From contig DAOTTQ010000071.1 of the NCBI GenBank assembly GCA_034437555.1, positions 46,420-110,419 on the forward strand: a stretch of DNA of 64,000 nt, written 5' to 3'. Below are positions 26,200-33,744 of the stretch, in pieces. The stretch is from JANWYT01 sp034437555 (GTDB lineage: Bacteria > Chloroflexota > Anaerolineae > Aggregatilineales > Phototrophicaceae). The position numbers and the translations under genes are program-made. The notes under the pieces are model-generated. The model was not told the DNA's origin. It worked only from the letters and a program-made list of their open reading frames with translations, and did no database searches. Each line of letters begins with the position of its first letter. Position 1 is the stretch's first letter.

Positions 26200-26949
26200 T
26201 TATGCTACGGTAAATACCGTCCCCCCATGCGTATTTAAGCCATCTAAATTGGTAATTGCCACTTGTTTCACACCCGAAGCCAGCGTATCGAGTGCCATTT
26301 GCACTTTGGGAATCATGCCCCCATAAATCACCCCTTTGGCGATAAGAGCGTGGGTTTGCGTCATCGTAAGCGTGGGAATAACACCGCCATCTTGTAAAAC
26401 CCCTTCTACATTACTAATAAACGTTAGGCGTTCTGCGCTAAGTGCTGTGGCTATTGCGCCTGCCACATGGTCGGCATTAACGTTGTAGCTGGTATTGTGT
26501 CCCAATGAAATGGGTGAAAGAACAGGCGTGATGCCCATTTCCAAGAGGCTTGTTAAAGGCAGGGCATTCACTTCATCAATTTCGCCTGTAAAGCCCATAT
26601 CCTCTTGCGCGACCATTTTCTTCGCCCGTACAATGCCCATGTCTACACCACTCAGCCCTAGTGCATTCACACCCGCCCCCAGCAAAAAGCGCACAATGCG
26701 CTTGTTCACTAGACCACTGAGTACCATTTCGGCAATCACTAAAGAGGGGGCATCGGTAACGCGCACGCCGTCTACGAACCGCGCTTGTATGCCCAAACGC
26801 TCTTGCATGGCAGTAATGTCTTTGCCACCCCCATGCACAACCATAACGGGGTTTTGCTGGCTAGCAATTGCCTGTGCAAACGCGCTTAAATAGGCTTCAT
26901 CTTCCAGCCCATGCCCACTAAGTTTAATCACCAATGGCTTAAAGCTCAT
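26200..26949 (-). CDS. argB: Acetylglutamate kinase
   Basis: 249 residues, amino acid kinase family. It phosphorylates N-acetylglutamate with ATP. Motifs are VIKLSGHGLED at the N-terminus, VVHGGGKDITAMQERLGI (substrate and phosphate loop, about 38-55) and a C-terminal KGVIYGGMIPKVQMAL that corresponds to the conserved GGM-x-PK segment binding ATP. It is shorter than the arginine-inhibited hexameric forms, which carry an extra N-terminal helix, so feedback inhibition at this enzyme may be absent (inference). It overlaps argC by four bases (ATGA). Confidence 0.95.
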   Translation of the reverse strand: MSFKPLVIKLSGHGLEDEAYLSAFAQAIASQQNPVMVVHGGGKDITAMQERLGIQARFVDGVRVTDAPSLVIAEMVLSGLVNKRIVRFLLGAGVNALGLSGVDMGIVRAKKMVAQEDMGFTGEIDEVNALPLTSLLEMGITPVLSPISLGHNTSYNVNADHVAGAIATALSAERLTFISNVEGVLQDGGVIPTLTMTQTHALIAKGVIYGGMIPKVQMALDTLASGVKQVAITNLDGLNTHGGTVFTVA

Positions 26950-27950
26950 AGCAACCCCAGTGATTCAGAAAAGTCCATCATCAGGTTAAAGCACTGTACA
27001 GCTTGGCTTGATGCACCTTTACGCAAATTATCTGTCACGCTGGTAATGTGAACTAATTGCTCACGGACAGGGTTTACACTAATGACGCATTTATTGGTGC
27101 GTACTGCGTGCTTCAGCGTGGCTTCTTTACCAGAAGGCAACACTTCAATAAGGGGTTCATCGGCGTAAACATTGGCGTAAAGGTCATAAACTCGTGTACT
27201 AATCAGCGTGTGATTTAGCGTTACATAAAGGCTCGCCATTAGCCCTCTATCTACGGGGAGCAAATGAGGCGTAAACACCAAAGGATTGCCGTAATTACCA
27301 AACTTGTTAATTTCTTGCTCTATCTCGCCCACATGGCGATGTTTGCGCCCTGTGCTATAGGGTGTAAGGTTGCCAAACACCTCTACAAAGTGTGTGCGGT
27401 CATTAGGGACGCGCCCCGCGCCACTTACGCCACTTTTCGCATCCACAATGATGGGGCTGTTCATCTCAATTGCCCCAAGCTGCAACAACGGGTATAAGCC
27501 TAAGAGCGTCGTTGTGGGATAGCAACCGGGGGCAGCCACCACATTAGCACCGCGTATTTTGTCACGATGAATTTCTGGTAAGCCATAAGGTACGGGCAAT
27601 AACTCGGGGTGGGGATGAGGAATGCCATACCAAGTTTCATAGGCTTTCGCTGTCGTAAAACGCAAATCTGCCGATAAATCAATGACTTTACATCCGGCAT
27701 CAATGGCTTTTTTGGCGTACATTGCCGATGTTTTATGGGGCAATGCCAAAAACACCACGTCCACACTATCTAAACGAGCTTCTTCAGATGGAATATAGCG
27801 TAAATCAGCGTGTTCTACGGGGTCACCAGCGTAAGTATTTGATGTCGCAAAACAAATTTCTACGTTAGGGTGCTTCGACAAAATCTCTATCAGGTCTAAG
27901 CCTGCATAGCCTGATGCACCGTAAACCCCAACTTTTACTTTGTCACTCAT
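26946..27950 (-). CDS. argC: N-acetyl-gamma-glutamyl-phosphate reductase
   Basis: 334 residues. NADPH-dependent reduction of N-acetylglutamyl phosphate to the semialdehyde. The Rossmann opening is VGVYGASGYAGLDLIEIL, the catalytic Cys lies in VVAAPGCYPTTTLLGLYPL (about 150), and HRHVGEIEQEI carries the conserved His-x-x-E. It is the first structural gene of the operon; AAAGGGGAAAAG lies just before the ATG at 27950. The 5' leader upstream has an Arg-codon leader peptide and an intrinsic terminator, so transcription into argC is probably attenuated. Confidence 0.97.
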   Translation of the reverse strand: MSDKVKVGVYGASGYAGLDLIEILSKHPNVEICFATSNTYAGDPVEHADLRYIPSEEARLDSVDVVFLALPHKTSAMYAKKAIDAGCKVIDLSADLRFTTAKAYETWYGIPHPHPELLPVPYGLPEIHRDKIRGANVVAAPGCYPTTTLLGLYPLLQLGAIEMNSPIIVDAKSGVSGAGRVPNDRTHFVEVFGNLTPYSTGRKHRHVGEIEQEINKFGNYGNPLVFTPHLLPVDRGLMASLYVTLNHTLISTRVYDLYANVYADEPLIEVLPSGKEATLKHAVRTNKCVISVNPVREQLVHITSVTDNLRKGASSQAVQCFNLMMDFSESLGLL

Positions 27951-27971
27951 CTTTTCCCCTTTGGTTTATGA

Positions 27972-28016
27972 CAACAAAAAAGCCCTTCCTCGCACATCAT
28001 CATGAGGTTGGGCTTT
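27972..28016 (-). terminator. Attenuator terminator in the arg leader
   Basis: On the minus strand AAAGCCC-aa-CCTC (28016-28004) pairs with GAGG-aa-GGGCTTT (27991-27979). The stem is interrupted by a 2x2 internal loop, and a run of six T follows (27984-27976 region, GGGCTTTTTTGTT). It stands between the operon promoter and argC, so it acts on the arg/car mRNA itself. Its 5' arm shares AACCTC with the antiterminator pairing segment. Confidence 0.85.
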
Positions 28017-28041
28017 GGATTATCCAATTTAGGCGAAACAT
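28000..28041 (-). CDS. Second candidate mini-ORF in the arg leader (13 aa)
   Basis: ATG at 28041 preceded by GGGAGG four bases upstream; it encodes MFRLNWIIQSPTS and stops with TGA at 28000-28002. It lies between the two antiterminator arms, and its last codons run through the 5' arm of the terminator. A ribosome finishing here would interfere with the terminator stem. One Arg codon (CGC) is present. It may be an accidental frame; the good ribosome-binding site is the main support. Confidence 0.35.
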   Translation of the reverse strand: MFRLNWIIQSPTS

Positions 28042-28064
28042 CTCACCTCCCGCAGAACCTCATG
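28001..28064 (-). promoter_or_regulatory. Antiterminator pairing in the arg leader
   Basis: On the minus strand CATGAGGTT (28064-28056), immediately after the leader-peptide stop, is a perfect nine-base complement of AACCTCATG (28009-28001). The second segment contributes AACCTC to the terminator 5' arm, so the two structures exclude each other. A ribosome on the leader stop codon (28067) would cover the first segment, while one stalled on the Arg codons (28084-28076) would leave it free. Confidence 0.75.
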
Positions 28065-28066
28065 GT

Positions 28067-28117
28067 CTACTGGGGGCGACGACGGTTTTCTGTTTGGTCA
28101 AGCAACTGGCTTTGCAT
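28067..28117 (-). CDS. Arginine leader peptide (16 aa, Arg-Arg-Arg)
   Basis: ATG at 28117 with AAAGGA seven bases upstream. The peptide is MQSQLLDQTENRRRPQ, ending in TAG at 28067-28069. Three consecutive Arg codons (CGT CGT CGC, 28084-28076) lie three codons before the stop, placed to stall a ribosome when charged tRNA-Arg is scarce. This is the control peptide of the arg/car attenuator: the frame, codon bias for the pathway's own product, and mutually exclusive downstream hairpins all fit ribosome-mediated attenuation as known for trp, his and leu operons. Confidence 0.8.
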   Translation of the reverse strand: MQSQLLDQTENRRRPQ

Positions 28118-28144
28118 GGTCTTGTCCTTTAACAGTACGGCGCA

Positions 28145-28173
28145 AGTTTACGTTAAATCTGGGAGTGCGTCAA
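28145..28173 (-). promoter_or_regulatory. Promoter of the argCBDJ-carAB operon
   Basis: On the minus strand TTGACG (28173-28168), 17 bases, and TAAACT (28150-28145). The predicted transcription start is about 28138, 20 bases before the leader-peptide ATG. Confidence 0.65.
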
Positions 28174-28175
28174 AT

Positions 28176-28192
28176 ATGAATCATAAATTCAT
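28176..28192. promoter_or_regulatory. ArgR-box-like inverted repeat abutting the arg promoter
   Basis: ATGAAT-cataa-ATTCAT, a perfect six-base inverted repeat with a five-base centre, directly upstream of the -35 box. The E. coli ARG box is TGAAT-4-ATTCA, so the spacing differs by one. It could be an ArgR operator or chance in AT-rich DNA. No argR gene is in the window. Confidence 0.35.
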
Positions 28193-28249
28193 GCAGTTTT
28201 TTCGTTTTGTTGTGCATTGTGCCTAGTTGTTAGTGAATGTTAATGTTCA

Positions 28250-28278
28250 TTGACGAAGTGCCACGTCGCGATTAGCAT
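28250..28278 (+). promoter_or_regulatory. Candidate promoter of the ABC/GldG cassette
   Basis: TTGACG (28250-28255), 17 bases, TAGCAT (28273-28278), in the divergent gap between the arg leader and the ABC gene. The predicted start is about 28285, 31 bases before the ATG. The -10 box is only moderate. Confidence 0.45.
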
Positions 28279-28315
28279 GATACGTAGCTGCTGAATGTAG
28301 TAAAGAACAGGCGAC

Positions 28316-29224
28316 ATGATAGAAGTTAAAGACTTAACCAAGCGTTACGGCAATCACTTCGCTCTTGATAACGTCACCTTCACCGCCAAAGAAGGCGAAA
28401 TTGTGGGATTACTAGGGCATAATGGCGCAGGTAAAACCACCACGATGAGAATTTTAACGGGATTTATGCCTCCTACATCTGGAATGGCGAAAGTGTGTGG
28501 TCAAGATGTTATTACCGCTTCACTCAAGGTTCGCCAATTGGTGGGCTATTTGCCAGAACGGATGCCCATTTACCCCGAAATGACCGTACACGGTTTTGTA
28601 TTATTTTGGGCAAGGCTACGCGGTGTTAAACACCCCAAAGCCCGCGCAGACATTGTGCTAAAACAATTTGAACTCCTAGACCGCAAACATCACCTTGTTA
28701 ACACCCTCTCCAAAGGCTTAAAGCAACGGCTTGGGATGGCGCAAGCACTGGTTCATGAGCCAAAAGTAGTGATTTTGGATGAGCCTACCATTGGTATAGA
28801 CCCTAAACAAGTGATTGAAGTACGAGAAATTGTGAAGGGGCTTAAAGAACAGCACACCATCCTCTTTAGCAGCCACATCTTATCGGAAGTAGAGCAAGTT
28901 TGTGACCGTGTGGTCATTCTAAATAAGGGCAAAGTGACCGCACAAGGTACGCCTGGAAGCCTGAGTAAAGGGGTGCAAGCCTCTCAACGCTTGTTCCTTG
29001 ACGTGGGCGACACGTCGTCAAATGCCTTACAAAAAGCCCTAGAAAAGCTAATCAACGCCAACCAAATTACACCCCATGAGGGTGGTTTCTTGGTTAAGCT
29101 CTCCCGAAAAGATGATGCGCGTGCGGATGTATCGCGCTTATTGGCAAAAGCCAACATTCCTTTACTAGAGATGCGCCCCCTAGAAACAAGCCTTGAAGAT
29201 ACGTTCTTGCGCTTGATGGAGTAA
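28316..29224 (+). CDS. ABC transporter ATP-binding protein (GldA-like)
   Basis: 302 residues. It drives an ABC-2 type exporter encoded by the next genes. Walker A is GLLGHNGAGKTTT (about 33-45), the signature region is TLSKGLKQRLGMAQAL, Walker B is VVILDEPTIGIDP, and the H-loop is TILFSSHILSE. The C-terminal about 80 residues form the extra domain common in GldA/NatA-like subunits. Six bases separate it from the permease gene. The substrate is unknown; in Bacteroidetes, GldA works with GldF and GldG in gliding, but in other phyla the same set occurs without gliding. Confidence 0.95.
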   Translation: MIEVKDLTKRYGNHFALDNVTFTAKEGEIVGLLGHNGAGKTTTMRILTGFMPPTSGMAKVCGQDVITASLKVRQLVGYLPERMPIYPEMTVHGFVLFWARLRGVKHPKARADIVLKQFELLDRKHHLVNTLSKGLKQRLGMAQALVHEPKVVILDEPTIGIDPKQVIEVREIVKGLKEQHTILFSSHILSEVEQVCDRVVILNKGKVTAQGTPGSLSKGVQASQRLFLDVGDTSSNALQKALEKLINANQITPHEGGFLVKLSRKDDARADVSRLLAKANIPLLEMRPLETSLEDTFLRLME

Positions 29225-29230
29225 AAAAAC

Positions 29231-29956
29231 GTGCGAACCATTTGGCTTATCTTTCAACGAGAAATGGCATCCTACTTTATGTCACCCCTCGCCTACCTCA
29301 TTGGTGCGGGCTTTTTGGTGTTGACGGGCATCACGTTTAACAACGACATCGCCTTTGCCATTACAGTACGCCCTGTTGACCCGGCGCTTATTCCAAACCT
29401 TCTAACGCTCTTAATGGTGTTATTTGCGCCACTGCTTACCATGCGCCTATTAGCAGAAGAAGCCCGCGAAGGCACATTAGAGCTTCTATTAACTTCACCC
29501 ATCAGCGATTTTAGTGTGGTCATCGGCAAGTTTTTAAGTGCGTGGGCATACTTTACGTTCTTGCTTCTCATCACGCTGGCGTATCAAGTAATTTTGGTAC
29601 AACTCACCACGCCCGACCTTGCCCATGTCGCAGGGTCATATTTGGGTATTTGGCTATACGGCGGGGCAACCCTTGCGGTGGGCTTGGTGTTTTCTGCGCT
29701 CACCGATAGCCAATTGCTTTCGGCGTTTTTAAGCATGATTGCGCTCTTTATCCTATATTTTGGTGAAAGTGTGGGCGAAGTTGTGGGTAATATTGACGTA
29801 GCGCAACTTATCTTTAATCTATCGCTACAAGGTCATTTTGCGCCGTCTTTTGCGGTGGGCATCTTACGCCTAGAAGATGTGGTGTACTACGTGGGTTTGA
29901 TGGTAGTGATGCTCTTTATTGCCATTCGCCTACTAGAATCTAGGAGATGGCGTTGA
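29231..29956 (+). CDS. ABC-2 type permease (GldF-like)
   Basis: 241 residues starting with GTG at 29231 (MRTIWLIFQREMASYFMSPLAYLI). Six TM helices are predicted: about 18-38, 57-80, 100-130, 138-160, 165-185 and 213-233. The sequence EEAREGTLELLLTSPISD between helices 2 and 3 is a hallmark of the GldF-type ABC-2 permease, where LLTSP motifs recur. It ends in TGA overlapping the ATG of the next gene (TGATG), so the two are translationally coupled. Confidence 0.94.
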   Translation: MRTIWLIFQREMASYFMSPLAYLIGAGFLVLTGITFNNDIAFAITVRPVDPALIPNLLTLLMVLFAPLLTMRLLAEEAREGTLELLLTSPISDFSVVIGKFLSAWAYFTFLLLITLAYQVILVQLTTPDLAHVAGSYLGIWLYGGATLAVGLVFSALTDSQLLSAFLSMIALFILYFGESVGEVVGNIDVAQLIFNLSLQGHFAPSFAVGILRLEDVVYYVGLMVVMLFIAIRLLESRRWR

Positions 29957-31608
29957 TGAATCGCTCTAAAGGACTTTCTATTACCCGTGACCACCTTGCC
30001 CAAATCGGCAGTATTTTTGCGGGTATTGGTTTATTGCTAGGGGCTTTAGGGGTTGTATGGCAGGGTAACATCACACTCTTTATTAGCGTAGCGTTTGGTG
30101 TGGGTATTTTAGGAATGGTTGTGTGGGCTTTTTTTGCGCCACAAGCCTTTAAGGGTTTCTTTACAGGTCGGCAAGCCCAAAAAGGCACAGTCAGTCTCTT
30201 TAGTACCCTCTTGCTCATTGGTATTGTGTCTTTGGCGTATATCATCGCACGCCGAGAGTCTCTTGCTGTGGATATGACCGTAGACAGCCGTTTTACCTTA
30301 GACGAGCAATCACTTAGTATCCTACAAGGCGCAACTCGGAGCATACGCCCAATTCGTATTACAGGCTTTTATACTCCCGACCAATTGGTTCAGCGTGAAG
30401 TAGACGACCAATACTGGCAACTGTACGCTAATGCAACCAATGGCTTTATCAGCCGAGAATACATTAACCCCAATGCACAACCAGCGGTGGCTATTCCCTA
30501 TGAAGAATACTTACAGTTTGGCGTAAATGTCTTTGTCTCTTTTCTAAATCCCGATGGCACAATAGACCCGACAAGCACCGTTCCTGTAAACAATAACAAT
30601 AGCCAAGAGCGCAACATGACCGAAGCCATTGCGCGCTTATTGGTGGCAGGCACATTTAAGGTCTACTTTGAGCGTAGCCTAGACACGATTAACCCTATTG
30701 AAAACAATCAGCAGGGAATGTCTTTCTTAAACAACACACTTCGTACCAATGGTCTCATTACGGAGCCGTTGTCACTTGCCGACCTTGTGCAACAAGGGGA
30801 CGAAATTCCGCAAGATGCTTCGGCACTCATTATTGCACGTCCGCTTAGACAACCCACAGATGCCGAGATTGCCATGATAGACCGCTATATTAAACGCGGG
30901 GGTGCATTGTTTATTGCGGGTGATTTTTCGCCTATCCCCGATAATTTTATGGCAGAAGGTAGCGCATTTAACGAGTATATTTGGCAAACGTTTGGGTTAC
31001 GCCTGCTAGATGCTGTTGTCGTAGACCCTGCTTCCAGTGGGCAAAGTGCGCTTGATGTGCTAAGCGCAGCGGTCTTTAGTGAAAATAGCATTGGCGCAAA
31101 CATCAACCAACAAAATAAACCCGAAACGGCAACGCTTTTTCGCCTAGCACGCCCCGTTGAGGTTTCTGCCACCCCACCCGTTACTAATGGGAGCGTGATT
31201 CTCTCATCGCCTTTAAGCTGGGCAGAACGTGATACCGCTCGTGTGATAGAACGCAACGAATATCGCGCCGAAGAAGGCATCGATACGGCGGGTCCTCTAA
31301 CCCTAGTGGGATGGGCAAACAACCAAGCGACAGGCGCAAAGGTCATTTTGGTGGGGGATGGCGAGTTTATGACCAATGGGCTATCGCAAAACCCACAAGG
31401 AAACAACATCCTATTTTTGGATGGTGTAGGCTGGCTAACAGGCTTTTCGCAAAGTATCGAATTTACACCGCAGATATTTGTAACGTCCCCTCTCATCTTT
31501 GTGGGAGGCGATCTGCTGGATACGATTGGTTTTGTGGTCGTTATTGTAATGCCTGCCATCATGCTGTTGGTGGGATTTATTGTGTCTTTAAGGCGGTTTA
31601 GACGATGA
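29956..31608 (+). CDS. GldG-family ABC system protein
   Basis: 550 residues. The start at 29956 is preferred because AGGAGA lies eight bases upstream and it overlaps the permease stop as TGATG; an in-frame ATG nine bases earlier has no room for a ribosome site. Two to three N-terminal TM helices (about 12-90) are followed by the large extracytoplasmic 'ABC-type uncharacterised transport system' domain (YTPDQLVQREVDDQYWQLYA; GALFIAGDFSPIPDNF; VILVGDGEFMTNG), and one C-terminal TM (FVVVIVMPAIMLLVGFIV) comes before RRFRR. The layout matches GldG. It overlaps the DUF4340-like gene by four bases. Confidence 0.92.
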   Translation: MNRSKGLSITRDHLAQIGSIFAGIGLLLGALGVVWQGNITLFISVAFGVGILGMVVWAFFAPQAFKGFFTGRQAQKGTVSLFSTLLLIGIVSLAYIIARRESLAVDMTVDSRFTLDEQSLSILQGATRSIRPIRITGFYTPDQLVQREVDDQYWQLYANATNGFISREYINPNAQPAVAIPYEEYLQFGVNVFVSFLNPDGTIDPTSTVPVNNNNSQERNMTEAIARLLVAGTFKVYFERSLDTINPIENNQQGMSFLNNTLRTNGLITEPLSLADLVQQGDEIPQDASALIIARPLRQPTDAEIAMIDRYIKRGGALFIAGDFSPIPDNFMAEGSAFNEYIWQTFGLRLLDAVVVDPASSGQSALDVLSAAVFSENSIGANINQQNKPETATLFRLARPVEVSATPPVTNGSVILSSPLSWAERDTARVIERNEYRAEEGIDTAGPLTLVGWANNQATGAKVILVGDGEFMTNGLSQNPQGNNILFLDGVGWLTGFSQSIEFTPQIFVTSPLIFVGGDLLDTIGFVVVIVMPAIMLLVGFIVSLRRFRR

Positions 31609-32177
31609 AACGAAACACACAGGTTATCTTGTTAGCAGTCGTTTTCTTAGGCATGTTGGCTCTTGCTATCTACCAGGCACAGCCCCGCGCTATTACTAGC
31701 AATGCGCCTGTGTCTACGGCAGATAGTCGCATCACAAACCGCGTTTTTACCAGCTTTGAAGCCTATGAAGTAGTGGCTGTTAGGCTAGATGACACTAAAA
31801 GCAACGTCGATTTAATTCTTACGTTTAACACCGAAGGTTGGCAAATCGCAGGGATTACAGAGCCCATCAACCAAGAGGCTGCTGCCAACATCGCCGCCAC
31901 ACTTGCCCTTATACCCTATGTCTCGCAGTTTGGAAACGTAGCCACAAGTGACTATGAGCGTTTTGGCTTAACCACAGAAGGTATTTGGATGCAGGCACAG
32001 GTCATTTTAGGTAGCGAAGAGGTGCATGTTATTGCTATTGGTAACAGAACACCCAATGGCGATGGTTGGTACGCTCTTGTTGATGATAACGCCCAAGTTT
32101 ATATTCTAAATAAAGGCGCAGTAGATTATCTTGCTATTTATCTTCAAGAGATTCAAAGCATCTTGGCATCGTTCTAA
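31605..32177 (+). CDS. DUF4340-like membrane-anchored protein
   Basis: 190 residues. One N-terminal TM (VILLAVVFLGMLALAIYQ) is followed by an extracytoplasmic domain with a typical DUF4340 look: VVAVRLDDTKSNVDLILTF, then 'GWQIAGITEPINQEAAANI' and a terminal strand set (VYILNKGAVDYLAIYLQEI). Such proteins commonly close GldG-type ABC operons. Function unknown; probably a periplasm-side partner of the exporter. Overlap with the preceding gene is ATGA. Confidence 0.85.
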   Translation: MKRNTQVILLAVVFLGMLALAIYQAQPRAITSNAPVSTADSRITNRVFTSFEAYEVVAVRLDDTKSNVDLILTFNTEGWQIAGITEPINQEAAANIAATLALIPYVSQFGNVATSDYERFGLTTEGIWMQAQVILGSEEVHVIAIGNRTPNGDGWYALVDDNAQVYILNKGAVDYLAIYLQEIQSILASF

Positions 32178-32195
32178 CCAATTTTACCAATTTAC

Positions 32196-32224
32196 TTGAC
32201 AAAACGGGTAATTCGGGATACGTT
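32196..32224 (+). promoter_or_regulatory. Candidate promoter of the primary sigma factor gene
   Basis: Perfect TTGACA (32196-32201), 17 bases, TACGTT (32219-32224). The -10 box is poor. The predicted start is about 32231, giving a leader of about 230-265 bases. Confidence 0.5.
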
Positions 32225-32496
32225 AATAAACCGTACTGTTCAAGTATTCTTGCTGTTTTCACGACCTGTTTATGCTTCATGGTGAGGAAACAGCATCTTG
32301 TGTGTGTAAATACAACAAGACCGCCTGACTTTCCAAACGAAAGCCCTAGGCACTTAAATGAGAAAAAATTGAGAATTGTTGTAGATATTGGGCAACTCTT
32401 TATTTTAGTGTCATAATTAAATGATGATTAACTTTCGAGATTTCATCTGCAACGCAGATGTTTAACATAGTCAATGAGATATGGTGTAATCAAAAC
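32225..32496 (+). promoter_or_regulatory. Long structured leader of the sigma factor gene
   Basis: No gene found in this stretch. It holds several possible hairpins: GCTGTTTTC against GGAAACAGC (nine pairs, around 32250-32292), TCTTGT against ACAAGA (around 32295-32322), CTTTC against GAAAG, and CATCTGC-aac-GCAGATG (32445-32461), the last of which includes the alternative ATG at 32458. No T-run follows any of them, and no known riboswitch is recognised. Confidence 0.35.
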
Positions 32497-33738
32497 ATGG
32501 TAAATACAGCAGAAAAAGACCAACTTCGCGCTCAGCTTGTGAGCAAAGCTACTTCACAGGGGTTCATTACCTATGATGACATTCTGGCTGCCTTGCCAGA
32601 TGTGGAGCGTGATGTTGCGCTTCTTGACGATATCATGGATGAATTGCTTGATGCCGGTATTGAAGTCATTCCAGGTTCGGGCAGTGCCTCACAGCCCGGT
32701 GGCAACGAAATTATTGCCATCGAACCCGAAGATTTGGATCTTGATGCAATTGAAGATGAACTAGAAAAATTTGACCTAAGCGATCTAACCGATGACGCAG
32801 GCTATCAACAAGCCCTGGATACCGATGACGTGGTGGGGCTTTACTTGAAAGAAGCGGGTCGTGTCCCCCTTCTTACCGCCGAAGAAGAAGTGTCTTTGGC
32901 AAAGCGCATGGAAGCCGCAGTTTGGGCGCGTCAACGCTTTCAAGAGGTGGATGTCGAAACCCTGCTTTGGTCAGAAGAACAAGCACTCCGTGAAATGATT
33001 ACCGACGGTGATGCCGCCCAAGAACATCTCATCCGTGCCAATGCTCGCTTGGTTATCAGTGTGGCAAAGAAATACATCGGACGTGGCGTACCCTTCCTTG
33101 ACCTCATTCAAGAGGGGAATATTGGCTTGATTCGTGCTACCAATAAGTTTGAATACCAACGTGGACATAAGTTTAGCACCTATGCCACCTGGTGGATTCG
33201 TCAAGCCGTTAGCCGCGCCGTAGCCGACCAAGGGCGCACTATTCGCGTTCCTGTTCACATGGGTGACCAACTAAACAGAATGCGCCGTGTGCAATTACAA
33301 TTGCTTCAAGAGCTTGGGCGTGACCCCAAAATTGAAGAATTAGCAGAGGGGATGGAAACAACCCCCGATAAAATTGAAAACTTGCTGGAAATTTCACGCC
33401 GTCCTGTCAGCCTAGAAACGCCTATTGATGATGAAGGCGATTCAACCTTCGGTGACTTTGTAGAAGATGTTAATAGCCCCGCACCTGCCGAAGAAGTGGC
33501 AAATCATTTGCTACAAGAACAAATTCAGCAAGCCCTAGATAAACTTCCCCCGCGTGAAGCACAAATCTTGCGCTTGCGTTATGGCTTGGCAGATGGTCGC
33601 GTTTATACACTAGAAGAAGTAGGGCAAACCATCGGCGTAACCCGTGAGCGCGTGCGCCAGCTAGAAGCCCAAGCCCTTAACCGTTTGCGCCAATCTTCGG
33701 CTCATGTCATTCTCCGCGATTACTTGTTTGAGAGCTAA
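32497..33738 (+). CDS. rpoD: Primary sigma-70 factor (RpoD/SigA)
   Basis: 413 residues from the ATG at 32497 (MVNTAEKD); an in-frame ATG at 32458 sits inside a hairpin and would add 13 residues, and neither has a clear Shine-Dalgarno. The N-terminal region 1.1-like helical domain (about 8-55) is followed by an acidic linker, region 1.2 (DDVVGLYLKEAGRVPLLTAE), region 2 with LDLIQEGNIGLIRA and the -10 recognition YATWWIRQAVSRA, region 3, and region 4 with the HTH TLEEVGQTIGVTRERVRQLE. Region 1.1 and the full set of regions mark it as the housekeeping factor. Its existence fits the TTGACA/TATAAT promoters seen in the window. Confidence 0.96.
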   Translation: MVNTAEKDQLRAQLVSKATSQGFITYDDILAALPDVERDVALLDDIMDELLDAGIEVIPGSGSASQPGGNEIIAIEPEDLDLDAIEDELEKFDLSDLTDDAGYQQALDTDDVVGLYLKEAGRVPLLTAEEEVSLAKRMEAAVWARQRFQEVDVETLLWSEEQALREMITDGDAAQEHLIRANARLVISVAKKYIGRGVPFLDLIQEGNIGLIRATNKFEYQRGHKFSTYATWWIRQAVSRAVADQGRTIRVPVHMGDQLNRMRRVQLQLLQELGRDPKIEELAEGMETTPDKIENLLEISRRPVSLETPIDDEGDSTFGDFVEDVNSPAPAEEVANHLLQEQIQQALDKLPPREAQILRLRYGLADGRVYTLEEVGQTIGVTRERVRQLEAQALNRLRQSSAHVILRDYLFES

Positions 33739-33744
33739 AACTCG

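Noticed and set aside
30885..31562. 225-codon minus-strand frame
   Set aside because: Antisense shadow of the GldG-like gene; composition is Ser/Arg-rich as expected from a reversed coding frame.
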